DNA of 64,000 nt from Tridacna crocea. Lineage: Eukaryota; Mollusca; Bivalvia; Cardiida; Cardiidae. The notes under the pieces were generated by a model. That model saw only the letters and a list, made by a program, of their open reading frames with translations. It was not told where the DNA came from and ran no database searches. The stretch spans positions 19,349,235-19,413,234 of the forward strand of contig OX031069.1 of the NCBI GenBank assembly GCA_943736015.1. Reading direction: 5' to 3'. The translations under genes and the position numbers were made by a program. Shown piece after piece: positions 53,195 through 64,000 of this stretch. Numbering within the stretch: the stretch's first letter is position 1; each line of letters begins with the position of its first letter.

Positions 53195-56100
53195 ATGTCT
53201 TTCACATTCAACTTCGGTGACCAAAATAAAAGTAGGCTTAAATGCACAAGAAGTGGTAAAACTCCGACCCTATTATGGAAATCCGCATTGCACTCTTTCA
53301 CTGTGTAAAATTTCAGATACTGTATTTTCAAGAACATTTTCCTACTTGTTGGTAGAAGAACAGTAATGCTATGCTTCAACATATTTATGCAAATTATTGC
53401 TAAGGAATAACTGTAAAGGCTCAGATAGCAGATGACAGGTTCTTTTTTGGTTCGTAAGCTAAGGCCGGGAAATTCTGAGGGAGTCTCATCACTGTCATGT
53501 AAAAGCAAAAAGCTATAGAGCCCCCAGTTAGTTGTGCTATTGAAACTAGGACCACTAGTACAGATAACCATCCCCAAATGAGTTTTAGGTTTTGACTAGT
53601 CCCATCTAAGTACAGAGATTTTTCAGACAAGAATTGTGTTATAAAGTGTGCACAGATGGGTATCTTCACAGATTTTGTGCTCACTTTAAACTCATATTTT
53701 CACAGAAAATACCAGTTGCTTGTGTATTCAATAATCCTTTCTTTTAAATACAACCAAACGACAAAATCACAGGTTTGTCCAGATGAAAAGCATTTGCAGA
53801 AGACAAAAATGTCTGAAAATTTGAAATTTGTTTCTTGAAGGATAGAAAAGATGGTGGGAAAAAGGAGAAAATGCTGGTTACCAACCAGCATTTTAAGGCT
53901 TTTATCTGAGGGTCTTCAAGAATAAGGATTGTGTTGTTACGGGTTAACCTTAATGTAACTTGGGCTGGCTGGATTCATTTTATCAGTAATCAATCAGAAA
54001 AGTAAGAATTCAAAGTGGCCTTAGTTAACTCTTAACCACACGAGAAAATTTTAGACTGGTCCAAATTGAAAGCATTTGCAGGTGACAAAATGAATGTGAT
54101 TCAAGAAATAAAATTTGTCTTAGTAAGGGAAGAAAACACTGTCGGAAAAGGAGAAAATGCTGGTTTCCAGCATTTTCTCTTTTTCCCACGATGTTTTCAA
54201 AAGGCTTTTCTCACAGGGGTGTTAAAAGTCGATATTGTGTGATAAAGAGTTAAAAGCACGGTGCTGCTGGGTAAAGAGATAAAGTTTGTACTTTCATGAT
54301 TACTTGCAGGGTCTGATACAGAAAGGGATGAAAAAGAACAGGTCTCTGACAATGTGATAGATGAAAATGCCATGCATTGTGAAGAAATTACTCCATCAGA
54401 TACAAAACTGGTAATGAGACCGAGTGTTCTTAAAAGGATTTTTTTATTCTATTATAAGGATTTAACCCTTTACTCCATAGATACTCATTTCTATGCATTG
54501 CTTGTTGGAGTCTTTGGAAAACATTGTGACAAAAGGTGAAATGGCTCATGACGAGCAATTTCACCTTTTGCCACAATGTTTTCTACACTATCAAAAGGTG
54601 TCATATACACATAAAAAATGGCTTCATCCTTGCTGCTGCTTAGGGTCAATTAGAGATGACATAGAAATGTGGGATGGGGTAAAGGGTTAAGTCTTTCCCA
54701 CACAACAAAATTTCAGAGTCCTGCAAATTAAAAGTATTAGACAATAAATTTTGATGATGCTGAAATGATAAATTCTTGTCCTTGAAATGGTAGAAAACAT
54801 GGTGGTAAAAGGAGAAAATGCTGGTTACCAGCATTTTCTTCATTTCCCATGATGTTTTCAAAAGGCTTCTTCCTCAGGGTTTTCTAATACTGGGGGTTGT
54901 TTAGTCAATGGTTAAATGTCCGCCACAAACTAGCATGTAATTGTGTCGTGTTAGGTGTAAATGTTTCAAGTAACTCTTTACAGAACAATAATATAATAGA
55001 CTTAGTCTCAATAATGAGACGTTCTGGTGATCTTTTTGCATATCAGAGGCGACCAGTCAAAAAGTAACATCGCCTTTGGGGACAGTTATATGTACTAATA
55101 ATAGACTGCGGTAGTTAAAATTCAAAGCATGTGCTAGAGATTATAATATGTTACTTGTGATAATTACTGCCTTTGAAAGGGTAGAAAAATGAAGAAAATA
55201 TAGGAAAGACCTGCTACCAGCATTTTCTCCTTTTTCCACCCTTCACCAGTCTTGTTTCTAAGAGGCTATAAAACAAACTATTTAAAATTGACCCATTACA
55301 CCACAATCCTTTCTAGTCTAAAATTTTGTTGTTTTGTGAAGAGTTAAAGCATGTCATAGTGAACTAGTGGCAATTGCCTTTGATTTGAAGGAAATATCTT
55401 CCGTTATAACAGAGGAAACCTAGAAAACAGGGAAGGTAATTATCAAAATATTTTGACACAGTTATACCCCCTTTTAGCTTTCAGTCTTAACCCTTTACCA
55501 AATGACAACATTTTAGACTGGTCCAAGTTGGAGGCACTTGCAGATGACAAAACAAACATACATGTATCTCTAAAATTAAAATTTGTTTCCAGCAGGGTAG
55601 AAAACAATGTTGGAAAAGGAGAAAATGCTGATTACCAGCATTTTCTCCTTATCCCATAATGTTTTCAAAAGGCTTATAATTATGTTAGGGTCGTAAAAAC
55701 TAGGAATTGTTCAGTAAAGGGTAAAAAAGTTTTGATATCTAATGATACCTTTATAGTTTACTGAAGATGTTTACATCAAACTTAGTCTAGTTGTTATCTA
55801 ACAAAAGGGAAACTCATACAACAGAGGCATGTAACAGTCAAACCATTTTTGATTGCAGTTGGAATATCTAATTAGCAACACAAGAGCCATTTCATACAGA
55901 CTGACAGATGGTGGAAATGTAAAATGCTTAGACAGCCAACAGGTTGAAGGAATTATAGAGAAAAATCAATCTACAGAGTCCTCTGGGACATGCCAGGCAA
56001 AAAGATCTAACTCGGATTTAATTCCAAATGTTTATGAAGGTATGACTTTTATCACATCACAGGAATTTGACATTCAATAACCAAAATAAATGATAACATA

Positions 56101-59100
56101 TGAAAAAAATCTCCCCTATATATATAATATAAACACAAGGAATGCAATGTCTCGATTGCTTGCGCTAGCACCCAACAGCCTTTCCCAACCAAAATCACCC
56201 ACGAAACACATATTGATCATAATCTCCTTTAGCCTAGCGATAGACAACAAATTAAAGTACCTGCGACATCCGGCGATACCTCAGTAGACACCTTTCAACC
56301 AGAGATATCCGTCATGTTTTACAACTTTATAAGAAAATTTTGACTTGTCTGGGACACCATTCGCTGACATCACGTGATTCCCGTGAACAGTCCAAAACGG
56401 CTTAAGCTTTACCAAACAATTCCTTGTTTTTACAACCCTGGTGGAGAAGACTCTTGAAAACATCATGGGAAATGGAGAAATTGCTCATAACGAGCAATTT
56501 CTCCTTTTCCACAATGTTTTCTACCCAATCAAGGGACTGCAATGCATAAGGAAAAGTTTTTGAATTGGCGTCTGTGGATGCTTTCAATTTGGAAGAGTCT
56601 AAAATTTGTAATTTGGTAAATGGTTAACTTGAAGTCAAGATTTTAGACTACACAAAGTGAAAACATGCAGTTGAAATAACGTCATTAAAACGATTGAATT
56701 TGAAGACATTGACATTTCACAGGATTGTTTCATAAGGTTTTAACTCTTTACCACACAATCCCGACTTTTAACGACCCTGAGAAAGAAGCCTTTTGAAAAC
56801 ATAGTGGGAAAAAAGAGAAAATGCTGGTTACCAGCATTGTCTCTTTTTCCCACAATGTTTTCTACCGTGCCCAACACAAATTTCAATTTTTGAGCCACCT
56901 TTATTTTGTCGTCTCAAGTGCTTTCAGTTTGGACAAGTCTACAGTTTTGTCGTTTGGTAAAGAGTTAACCCAGTACCACACAATCCCTACTTTTGACGCC
57001 CTTGAGAAAGAAGCCTTTTGAAAACACTATGGGAAAAGGAGAAAATGCTGGTAACCAGCATTTCCTCCTTTTCCCACAGTGTTTTCTACCCTTCCCAAAA
57101 CAAATTTCCATTTTTCAGTCGCATTTATTTTGTCGTCTGCAAATGCTTTCAATTTGGACCAGTATAAAATTTTCTCGTGTGGTAAAGAGTTAAATAGCTC
57201 TCTATTTCTTCACAGGTGGGTTGAAGGTATGGGAGTGCTCTGTTGATTTGCTAGAGTATCTAGATTCTCAAAAGGTGGAATTTTATGGGAAAAGTGTTCT
57301 TGAGGTAATGAATACAGCATGTTTTTGTAACATTATTGATTTTTTGTTCATATGAATACAAAAGGCTCAAAGCTAAGAAAGTCGCAGCCGAATCTGTGAC
57401 ATGCTCGTGGAAAAAAATCCCAAGCCATTACCCCAACCTAACCCAACCTGACAAATTGTGGCTAAATCTTCCTTCAAGGCATAGCTTTTTATTGAATAGA
57501 TTTAGGAATTTAGCAATTCAAAGTGTACATAAGTTTTTGACAAAACACATTTTTGACATAATGTTGTGCATTTTTTCAGCCATTATCCAACTGTTACTGT
57601 TGGTTGGTGTTCAACATTTTCCTTTTCATCCCTCTAGAGGCTGATTTCTTTGTACCCATCTTTAGCTTGCCTGCATAATCATGCAATCCCAAAGTTTACC
57701 AACCCTAAGGAAATAGACTTTTTATCCTTACTACACCTATAAATCCTGTCATATAACATACTTGCAGATATAAGGCCATTTAAATCTTTACCAAAGGACA
57801 AAACAGTAGATTTGTCAAAATGGTAAGCACTTGCAGACAACAAAATAAATGTGGCTCAAAAATTGAACATTGTTTTGGGAGGGGTAGAAAACTTTGTGGA
57901 AAAAGGAGAAAATGCTGGATCTGTAAGCAGAATAGGCTCAGTAAAATCATGATTGACATTAATGGCCTAAATTTGTAGCCTTTTATAAAAAAAAATGTGA
58001 CATATGTGATGAATTGTTGAGAAAAATCCTTTGTCTATTTCAGTTAGGTTCAGGTGCTGGTTTACCTGGAATTCTGGCCATGATCCAAGGTGCTGAAAAA
58101 GTCCATTTTCAGGATTATGTAAGTGTGCAAATTATTCCTTTCAATGACAGTTCCATGTTCAACCCTGAACCATACAGCATCGAATTGTAATAGCCCAAAG
58201 GAAAACGACTTTTGATAATATTGTAGGAAAAGGAGAAAATGCTGGCAGCCAGCATTTTTTTCCATTTCCCACAATGTTTTCTTTCTACCCTTTTAAAGAC
58301 ATAATCTGTGCAACATTTCATTTGTTGTCGGCAAATGAAGTCAGTCTGAAATTTTGTCTTTTGCTAAAGAAATATATGACATTTTGGAAGGAAGCTTCGA
58401 CAGTTCTTGGGGGAAAAGGAGAAAATTCTCCATTTAGTGAAGGGTATACAGGTTTGTATTCAAACTGTCCAGGGGCCTTTCTTTTTTAAATGAAAACTTC
58501 CCCAAAATCTAGAAGTAGTTAAGTCTTTGCTGATATAGCAGACATAAGTGAAACAAGAGTCAATATTTTGTGAATTGTCAGCAGCCGAGAATGTAGATTT
58601 GTATTGGAGTTTAAAGCCATTCTATCAGCTGAGGTCATATCATGCCGATCAGTGATGCACTCATGTGTTTGCTGGCTTTCTCACACTAGCACTGACATGA
58701 TTTTCTTTCCAAGCCACTGACTACTTTTCTCACATGCATTAGAGATGAGAGGCAAAAAATTGCCGGAAAGAAAGTTGGCCACAAAAGGGTATCTAACCTG
58801 CAAACCCCAGATCACTAGTCAGATACGCTAATCACTGAGCTCCCCAACTGGGGCTTAGAATGCAGAATCTGCTAAGCAGGAGTTGTGGTACTTGTAGCTA
58901 AGAATGGAATATCTGTCAGTAGAATCTGCAATTGCTGAGAGTGATCAATCTGTGAGTAGACTTTCACTAGCTAAGAGTGCAGGATATTTTGGTAGAATAA
59001 ATTACTACATGTAACTGAAAATGTGGAATGAATTATGATGTGATTGGTATTTGTGGCTGAGATTGTAGAATCATTTAGTTAACCCTTTACCAGACAATCC

Positions 59101-62100
59101 TAACTTTTAACACCAGTGTGAAAGAAACCTTTTGAAAACATTTCTCCCTTTTCCAACAATGTTTTCTTCCCTTCTTAAAACAAATTTACATTCTTTAACA
59201 TTCATTTTGCCATCTGCAAATGTGTTCATTTTGGACCAGTCTAAAACTTTTGTCGTTTGGTAAAGAGGTAATTAAATATGTAGAATTTGTAACAGCCTAG
59301 AGAAAAGAAATATATTATTAGCATTTGTAACAGCATAGGATGTAGAATTGTTGAGTAGAAGTTAGAATAAATAGAATGTGTTATAGCACATTTTCTTTGT
59401 AGTCTGATCATGATCTTCACTGGTCACAAAGGCAACTATGGTTGTGAGAGGGCCTTCAATGATTAAACTTCATCTGCTCTGTGATATTCTTTTCAGAATC
59501 GAGAAGTCATTGAAAGTTATACTTTACCAAATGTACACATAAACAAGGCAGAAACACTCAAATGCCAATGTAGATACTTTTCTGGAGACTGGAGTCATTT
59601 CAAAAACAAACTTAAATCTGAGAATATCAAGTAAGTAAAACTTTAGATATTAAGTCATTTACATGATATGTCAGTGGGCAACATCCAGGGCCTAACCCTG
59701 TATCACCCTATCCTAAATTTTAACAATTCTGAAAAAGAAGCCTTTTGAGAAGATTATGGGAAAAGGACGAAATGCTGGTAACCAGGTTTTTCAGCTTACT
59801 TAACTCTTAAAAGCACAGTCCCGACTTTAACCTTTTACAAAACAACAACATTTTAGACTGGTCCAAATTGAAGGCACTTGCAGGCAACAAAATAAAAGAA
59901 ACTCAAAAATTGAAATTTGTTTTCAGCAGGGTAGAAAACATTGTGGGAAAAGGAGAAAATGCTGGTTACCAGCATTTTCTCCTTTTCCTACAATGTTTTC
60001 AAGAGGCGTCTATCTCAGGGTCGTAAAAACTAGGGATTGTTTGGTAAAGGGTTAAACGACCCTGAAAAAGAAGTCTGTTGAAAACATTGTGGAAAAAGGA
60101 GAAAATGCTGGTAACCAGCATTTTCTCCTTTTCCTACAATGCTTTCTACCCTTCCGAAACTAAATTTCAATTTTTCAGCCACACTGAAATTGTCGTGTGC
60201 AAATGCTTTCAATTTGGACAAGTCTGCAAATTTTTATGTTTGGTAAAGAGTTACGCATGAAGTGCTAAAGTTGAGCTTTTTTGATCATGCTGTGTCAGTT
60301 GGACATCATTAAGCGGTCAACATTTACTATGTGTGCAGTCTGGGGGCCACATTTTCAATCAGTTACTCATGAAACTTGGTCAGAATATTTATCTTAATAA
60401 TATCTTTGATAGGTTTTTAAAAAATTGACTCATGTGCAGTCAAAAAGCAGACCATTTGGTGAAATCAGAGTAAAAAGCTTGTTTGCACTCTAGAAGCCGC
60501 CTTTTCAGCCTGATGCTTATGAAACTTGGTCAGAATGTTTGTCTTGATAATATCTTGAACATGTGTGAAAGTGGATTATGTCAGATTAAAAAGCCAGGCT
60601 AAATTCTAGACGTTGGTTCATGTCTTGTCAAAAATAGGTCACTGGGCTAAATCTGAAAAAAAAAAAAATTGTGTGCTGTCTAGAGGCCACATTTTTAGCA
60701 TGATACTTATGAAACTTGGTTAGAATGTTTGTCTGGATCATATCTTAAGACCAGGATTTCCTTTGCTATGTTAACAATTGATGACATTTACTCAGGTGAG
60801 GGCTGTAGGGTAATTGGCGGTTTTGTCTTCTTTTCACTTAATGAAGACAAATTCCATCATTTTAGCCACTTTCAAATTATTGTCTTTAAATACTTGCAGT
60901 TATGACAGTTCAAGATTTTGGTGTGTGTTAACAAGTCAAAATATGGCACTTACTGGTTAATAGGTTCCCATGTCTGCCTATTTTTATCAAAGAATCAATA
61001 GCAGTTATTGGGACAAGGTTCATTCCTACTTTTAATGAACATTGTTTTGGTGATGTTTATGACTAAAAGCAGCTAGTGCTGGGAAAATTTGTTGTGCAGG
61101 TACTGGTAAGATTAATGTTAATGAAAGTATAGATAGGTGCACTGGCTGCTGCAATATAATTGAAACAGATTTTAAAAAAAAAGGATGATTAGCTTAACAT
61201 TTTTTAGACTTTTCCAAAGCAAAAGTATTGCAACAATTTTTAAAAGATTATGTTTCCCACCCTATCTGAGAACTTCAGCTCATTTGCACTAATTTCAAGT
61301 TTACTGTCTGTAGACGTTTTTAAATTAGAACAGGTGTACATTTGTCATTTAGTATATGGTTATGCACATACAGAAATCTCTCATCACCGTATTACTACTT
61401 ATTTTTTCAGATATGACATAATACTTACAGCAGAAACCATTTACAAAAGGGAAAATTACAAGAAATTGTCAGAGATCTTCAGACACTGTTTGCTGAAAGA
61501 TGGTATTGTGTATCCTTGTGTACAGAGACTTGCCTTTCTTATCTTCAGATTGCAGATTGGAACTCTGGCTAGTTTTGTTTGTAAAAAGTTTCAGCTCGCT
61601 ATCAGACGACAAAATTTGACACTGGTCCATATTGAAAGCATTAGCATACAAAACAATTTAAGTGATTCAAAAATTCAAATTTGTTTCTTACTTTTAGGAA
61701 GCGTAGTAAACACTGTGGGAAAAGGAGAAAATGCTGGTTACCAGCACTTTCTCCTATTCCCACAATGTTTTCAGATAGCTTCTTTCTAAGAGTCTTGAAG
61801 ACCTGTGATTGTTTGGAAAAGAGCTTACCCTTTAGCACAGAGCAAGATATTAGACCTATCCAGATTTAAAGCATATGCAGACAACAATGCCATAAGGGCT
61901 CAATTTTTCTTTGATGAGGTAGAAAACTTTATGGGAAAAGCAGAAAATGCTGGTAATCAGCATTTTCTCTTTTTCCCCAAATGTTTTCAGAAGGCTTCTT
62001 TCTCAGAGGCATCAAGACCTGCGATTGTTTGGTAAAGATTTAAAGATTGTATAGATCATAGTCAAACTGTATAAAATATATATCATAATATAGCAGATAC

Positions 62101-63853
62101 GGAATCTGGTATGGTGCAAGAACTTCTCTACGTAAAACAGTCTAGAAGCTGCAATATTGTGGTCATTTTTTTTTTTTACTTTACATCAGGATTAAAGTCC
62201 TCATTTGTATATTGTATTTCCATAACATTTGATGTGCACTTGTTTTAGCTTGGCTGTTTTTGAAGATAACATTCAGTATTGTCATATTGCTATGGTCTTT
62301 GTCTGCCTTGTTGTCGTTGTGCAAAAAACCTTATGCATTACAATTATGCCCTGCAACACACGAAAAGGGGAATTCGAACATTTACCTATAGTGATCTGAG
62401 ATCAGCTTGCACAGTCTGCACAGGCTGATCTCAGATGACTCTTTGAGTTGACTGTGCAGGCTGATCTGAGACAACACTATACACAAATGTCTGAAGGCCC
62501 CTTTTTGCAGGTTGCAGGCCTTATCATGTCTCTGTTAATAGCAAAGATGCATGACAACACCTTTATTAGCTAAATCTGATGGTTCAAGCCACATTAATCA
62601 TTTTACCCATTACCACACAATCCCTACTTTTGACGACCCTGAGAAAGAAGCCTTTAGAAAACATTGTGGGAAAAGGGGAAAATGCTGGTAACCGGCATTT
62701 TCTCCTTTTCCCACAGGGTTTTCTACCCTTCACAAAACATATTTCAAATTTTCAGTCACTTTTATTTTTTCATCTGCAAATGCTTTCGATTTTGACAAAC
62801 CTAAAATTTTGTCTGCAAATGCTTTCAGTCTGGATGACTCCAAATTTTTGTTGTTTGATTAAATATTGATTCCAACCTTTTGATAATGATAACAGCTGTA
62901 ATGATCCACATTATTTGAAATTTTGTCATAATTTATGGACATTAACCATCAGATTTGAACATTTTGGGATTCTTTAACCCTTTACCACACAATCCCTACT
63001 TTTAATGACCCTGAGAAAGAAGCCTTTAGAAAACATTGTGGAAAAAGGAGAAAATGATGGTAACCAGCATTTTCTCCTTTTCCCACAAAGTTATTTTACT
63101 CTGCTGGAAACAAATTTCAATTTTTGAGTTACATTTATTTTGTTGTCTGCAAATGCTTTTAATTTGGACTGGACTGAAATATTGTTGCTTGGTAATGGGT
63201 TAAACCTTTTCCGAAGACAATGTTTAAACTCTTCCAAAACTGAGAGCATCCACAGATGACAAATTCAGTATTGGTACAAATAAGCTCTAGGTCTCTGATA
63301 GGGCAGAAAAAATTGTTGAAAAAGGAGAAAATGCTGGTGTCCAACAATTTCTCCTTTGCCCACATTGTTTTCAAAAGCCTTATTTCCCAGGATTTTGAAA
63401 ACCAGGGGTTGTTTGGTAAAGGGTCAACAGGGGGAAAATAATTATGTTCCACTCTTTGTTCTGATGACAAACCCTTTACTCAATAGATACTCATTTCTAC
63501 ACTTTGCTTTTAGGAGCCTTTGGAAAACATTGTGGCAAAAGGTGAAATTGCTCATGACGAGCAATTTCACCTTTTGTCACAATGTTTTCTATGCTATCAA
63601 AATGTTTCATATACGCATAAGAAACAGCTTCATCCTTGCTGCTATTTAGGGTCAATGAGAGATACCAATAAAAATGCCCCATGGGGTAAAGGGTTAAATC
63701 ATCATAATATGATTTTTTTCCTTAATGGTTTTAACAGATATCTTGCAGCAAAATCAAATTATTTTGGAGTGGGTGGGGGTGTGTTTGATTTCATAGACTT
63801 TATAAAGAAGGAAACTTTATTCTGTGCAGATATTTGCTATGATATACAAGAAG
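53195..63853 (+). CDS. METTL18: METTL18-type protein-histidine N-methyltransferase (8 exons, 3' end missing)
   Basis: Assembled as 53195..53231, 54310..54410, 55859..56039, 57216..57304, 58044..58118, 59497..59630, 61411..61509, 63738..63853. Phases match throughout, giving 277 residues plus one base into the next codon. The short first exon MSFTFNFGDQNK resembles the family's N-terminus. Diagnostic blocks follow: SDLIPNVYEGGLKVWEC, the SAM-binding LGSGAGLPG (about residues 137-145), VHFQDYN, YDIILTAETIY, and YLAAKSNYFGVGGG near 240-253. In human and yeast the family methylates a histidine of ribosomal protein L3 (uL3), acting on ribosome assembly and translation. Exon 7 needs the donor at 61510 (GTATCC) to keep the frame; the nearer GT at 61503 would break it. 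The reading ends at a good donor (GTAAGT). An AG at 63995-63996 could open the last exon but only four bases remain. An HP-A copy ends about 23 bp before the exon 4 acceptor. Confidence 0.88.
53743..54253 (-). mobile_element. Two HP-A elements in METTL18 intron 1
   Basis: 53743-53947 has lost most of one palindrome arm. 54025-54253 is complete (loop GCTGGTTTCCAGC). Confidence 0.72.
54462..54915. mobile_element. HP-B (+) and HP-A (-) sharing one TTAA
   Basis: HP-B 54462-54690 and HP-A 54687-54915. This is a mixed-family chain. The first lies about 50 bp after METTL18 exon 2. Confidence 0.82.
54970..55350 (-). mobile_element. Degenerate HP-A with an internal insertion
   Basis: AACTCTTTACAGAACAATAA at the left and CTACCAGCATTTTCTCCTTT at the right, with about 110 bp of unrelated sequence containing TCTCAATAATGAGA in between. 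Confidence 0.45.
55487..55724 (-). mobile_element. HP-A element
   Basis: TTAACCCTTTACCAAATGAC to GTAAAGGGTAA; palindrome with loop GCTGATTACCAGC. Confidence 0.8.
56402..56627 (+). mobile_element. HP-AB hybrid-core element, second copy
   Basis: The outer stem GGGAAATGGAGAAA is HP-A-like and the inner core TTGCTCATAACGAGCAA is HP-B-like. Complete with TTAA ends. Confidence 0.78.
56740..57193 (+). mobile_element. Two HP-A elements head to tail
   Basis: 56740-56967 and 56964-57193. The second has a paired change at the stem base (CACTATGGG, CCCACAGTG). It ends about 23 bp before METTL18 exon 4. Confidence 0.83.
57781..57920 (-). mobile_element. HP-A half
   Basis: Left half (-) up to the loop only (GGAGAAAATGCTGGA). 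Confidence 0.6.
58190..58370 (+). mobile_element. Truncated HP-A element
   Basis: Palindrome with loop GCTGGCAGCCAGC; both termini worn. It begins about 70 bp after METTL18 exon 5. Confidence 0.58.
58650..58855 (-). mobile_element. SINE, family S, reverse orientation
   Basis: The minus strand reads a decayed tRNA head, then CTTTCTTTCCGGCAATTTT and CTTGGAAAGAAAATC of the family S body. It lies in METTL18 intron 5. Confidence 0.65.
59078..59271 (+). mobile_element. HP-A element lacking the left palindrome arm
   Basis: CTTTTGAAAACATTTCTCCC joins the left flank directly to the right arm, so about 40 bp are deleted. Confidence 0.7.
59692..60253. mobile_element. Three HP-A copies after METTL18 exon 6
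   Basis: 59692-59805 is a damaged fragment. 59827-60055 (-) is complete. 60052-60253 (+) lacks its first ~25 bp and shares the TTAA. Confidence 0.76.
60300..60780 (+). repeat. Diverged tandem modules (GAAACTTGGTCAGAAT type)
   Basis: ATGAAACTTGGTCAGAAT recurs at about 60370 and 60519, and ATGAAACTTGGTTAGAAT at about 60710, with matching flanks (TAGAGGCCACATTTT, AATATCTT). Spacing is 149 and 191 bp. Confidence 0.6.
61035..61170 (+). mobile_element. Decayed SINE 3' end, family S
   Basis: GATAGGTGCACTGGCTGCTG and the flanking bases match the tail of the copy at 2150-2315. No head is visible. Confidence 0.4.
61590..62041 (-). mobile_element. Two HP-A elements after METTL18 exon 7
   Basis: 61590-61828 and 61824-62041, near each other's ends. 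The second has loop GCTGGTAATCAGC. Confidence 0.68.
62395..62530 (+). repeat. Family E repeat copy
   Basis: GATCTGAGATCAGCTTGCAC, TGCACAGGCTGATCTCAGAT and a second TGTGCAGGCTGATCTGAGAC make a duplicated palindromic core. Confidence 0.5.
62602..62860 (+). mobile_element. HP-A element with a repeated right segment
   Basis: The TCTGCAAATGCTTTC right segment occurs twice (about 62772 and 62813). The palindrome carries an unpaired-looking change on both sides of the loop (GGTAACCGGC). Confidence 0.7.
62974..63428. mobile_element. HP-A (+) and HP-A (-) sharing TTAA
   Basis: 62974-63203 and 63200-63428. The second has loop GTGTCCAAC and ends GTAAAGGGTCAA. Confidence 0.75.
63470..63696 (+). mobile_element. 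HP-B element
   Basis: ACCCTTTACTCAATAGATAC to GGTAAAGGGTTAA; palindrome intact. It ends about 40 bp before METTL18 exon 8. Confidence 0.85.
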
Positions 63854-64000
63854 GTAAGTTTATTCTGAGCTCTTAGTGAGCTTGTAGCAATATAGGGTGT
63901 GTATCCATGCCTTAGAATAACAATGTGGTAGGTGGAAAACTATTGTCTTGAGAAAGCTGGAACAACAATTGAACTCAACGGCTTACCTGTCCACAGAAAA

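Noticed and set aside
53155-53684. Minus-strand open frames of 87 and 140 codons upstream of GTF3C4
   Set aside because: They overlap METTL18 exon 1 and its first intron on the other strand and show no domain or splice signals.
8890-63696. Many short open frames on both strands with similar peptides of the type GKGENAG.QHFLLFPQCF
   Set aside because: They are translations of the HP-A palindrome read in either direction and lie inside the repeats. They have no independent start, conservation or splice support.

Overview
The window looks like nuclear DNA from an invertebrate animal, most likely a bivalve mollusc. It is AT-rich, its genes have many short exons with GT-AG introns, and it is packed with short interspersed repeats. 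The bivalve guess rests on the repeat types (tandem ~165-bp modules inside mobile units, tRNA-derived SINEs, an animal copia element) and on the protein types. No species can be named from the sequence alone.

Three host genes can be assembled exon by exon. (1) On the + strand, 7522-14683, four exons encode a 584-residue coiled-coil protein with a C-terminal death-like domain. (2) On the - strand, 53019 down to 16248, about 19 exons encode a TFIIIC90/GTF3C4-like subunit of the RNA polymerase III factor TFIIIC: a WD-type propeller, then a C-terminal zinc-binding domain. (3) On the + strand from 53195 past the window end, eight exons encode a METTL18-type protein-histidine methyltransferase; its last exon(s) lie outside or at the very edge. 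Genes 2 and 3 are head to head with only 175 bp between their start codons, so they probably share a bidirectional promoter.

Most other sequence is mobile DNA. The dominant component is more than 80 full or partial copies of ~230-bp elements with TTAA at both ends and CCCTTTACC-like inverted termini, as in non-autonomous piggyBac elements. I call them HP-A and HP-B. Each carries a near-perfect ~50-bp central palindrome, and the A and B palindromes differ at several positions that are changed together on both arms. Intermediates (HP-AB), an A/B chimera, internal duplications and head-to-tail chains sharing single TTAA sites are present.

Other mobile DNA: a complete, apparently very young copia retrotransposon (24856-29672, identical LTRs, 5-bp target duplication) inserted in the palindrome of an HP-A copy inside a GTF3C4 intron; a tiny LTR element with tRNA-like LTRs (51397-51868); two tRNA-SINE families; a decayed mariner; two foldback-like structures made of inverted minisatellites (5756-6632 and 52225-52850); several other hairpin MITEs; and arrays of ~165-bp modules (11803-13058, 29828-31256).

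By region: 1-7.4 kb holds repeats only; 7.5-14.7 kb the death-domain gene; 16.2-53.0 kb the TFIIIC90 gene with repeat-filled introns; 53.0-53.2 kb the shared promoter; 53.2-64.0 kb the METTL18 gene with repeat-filled introns.
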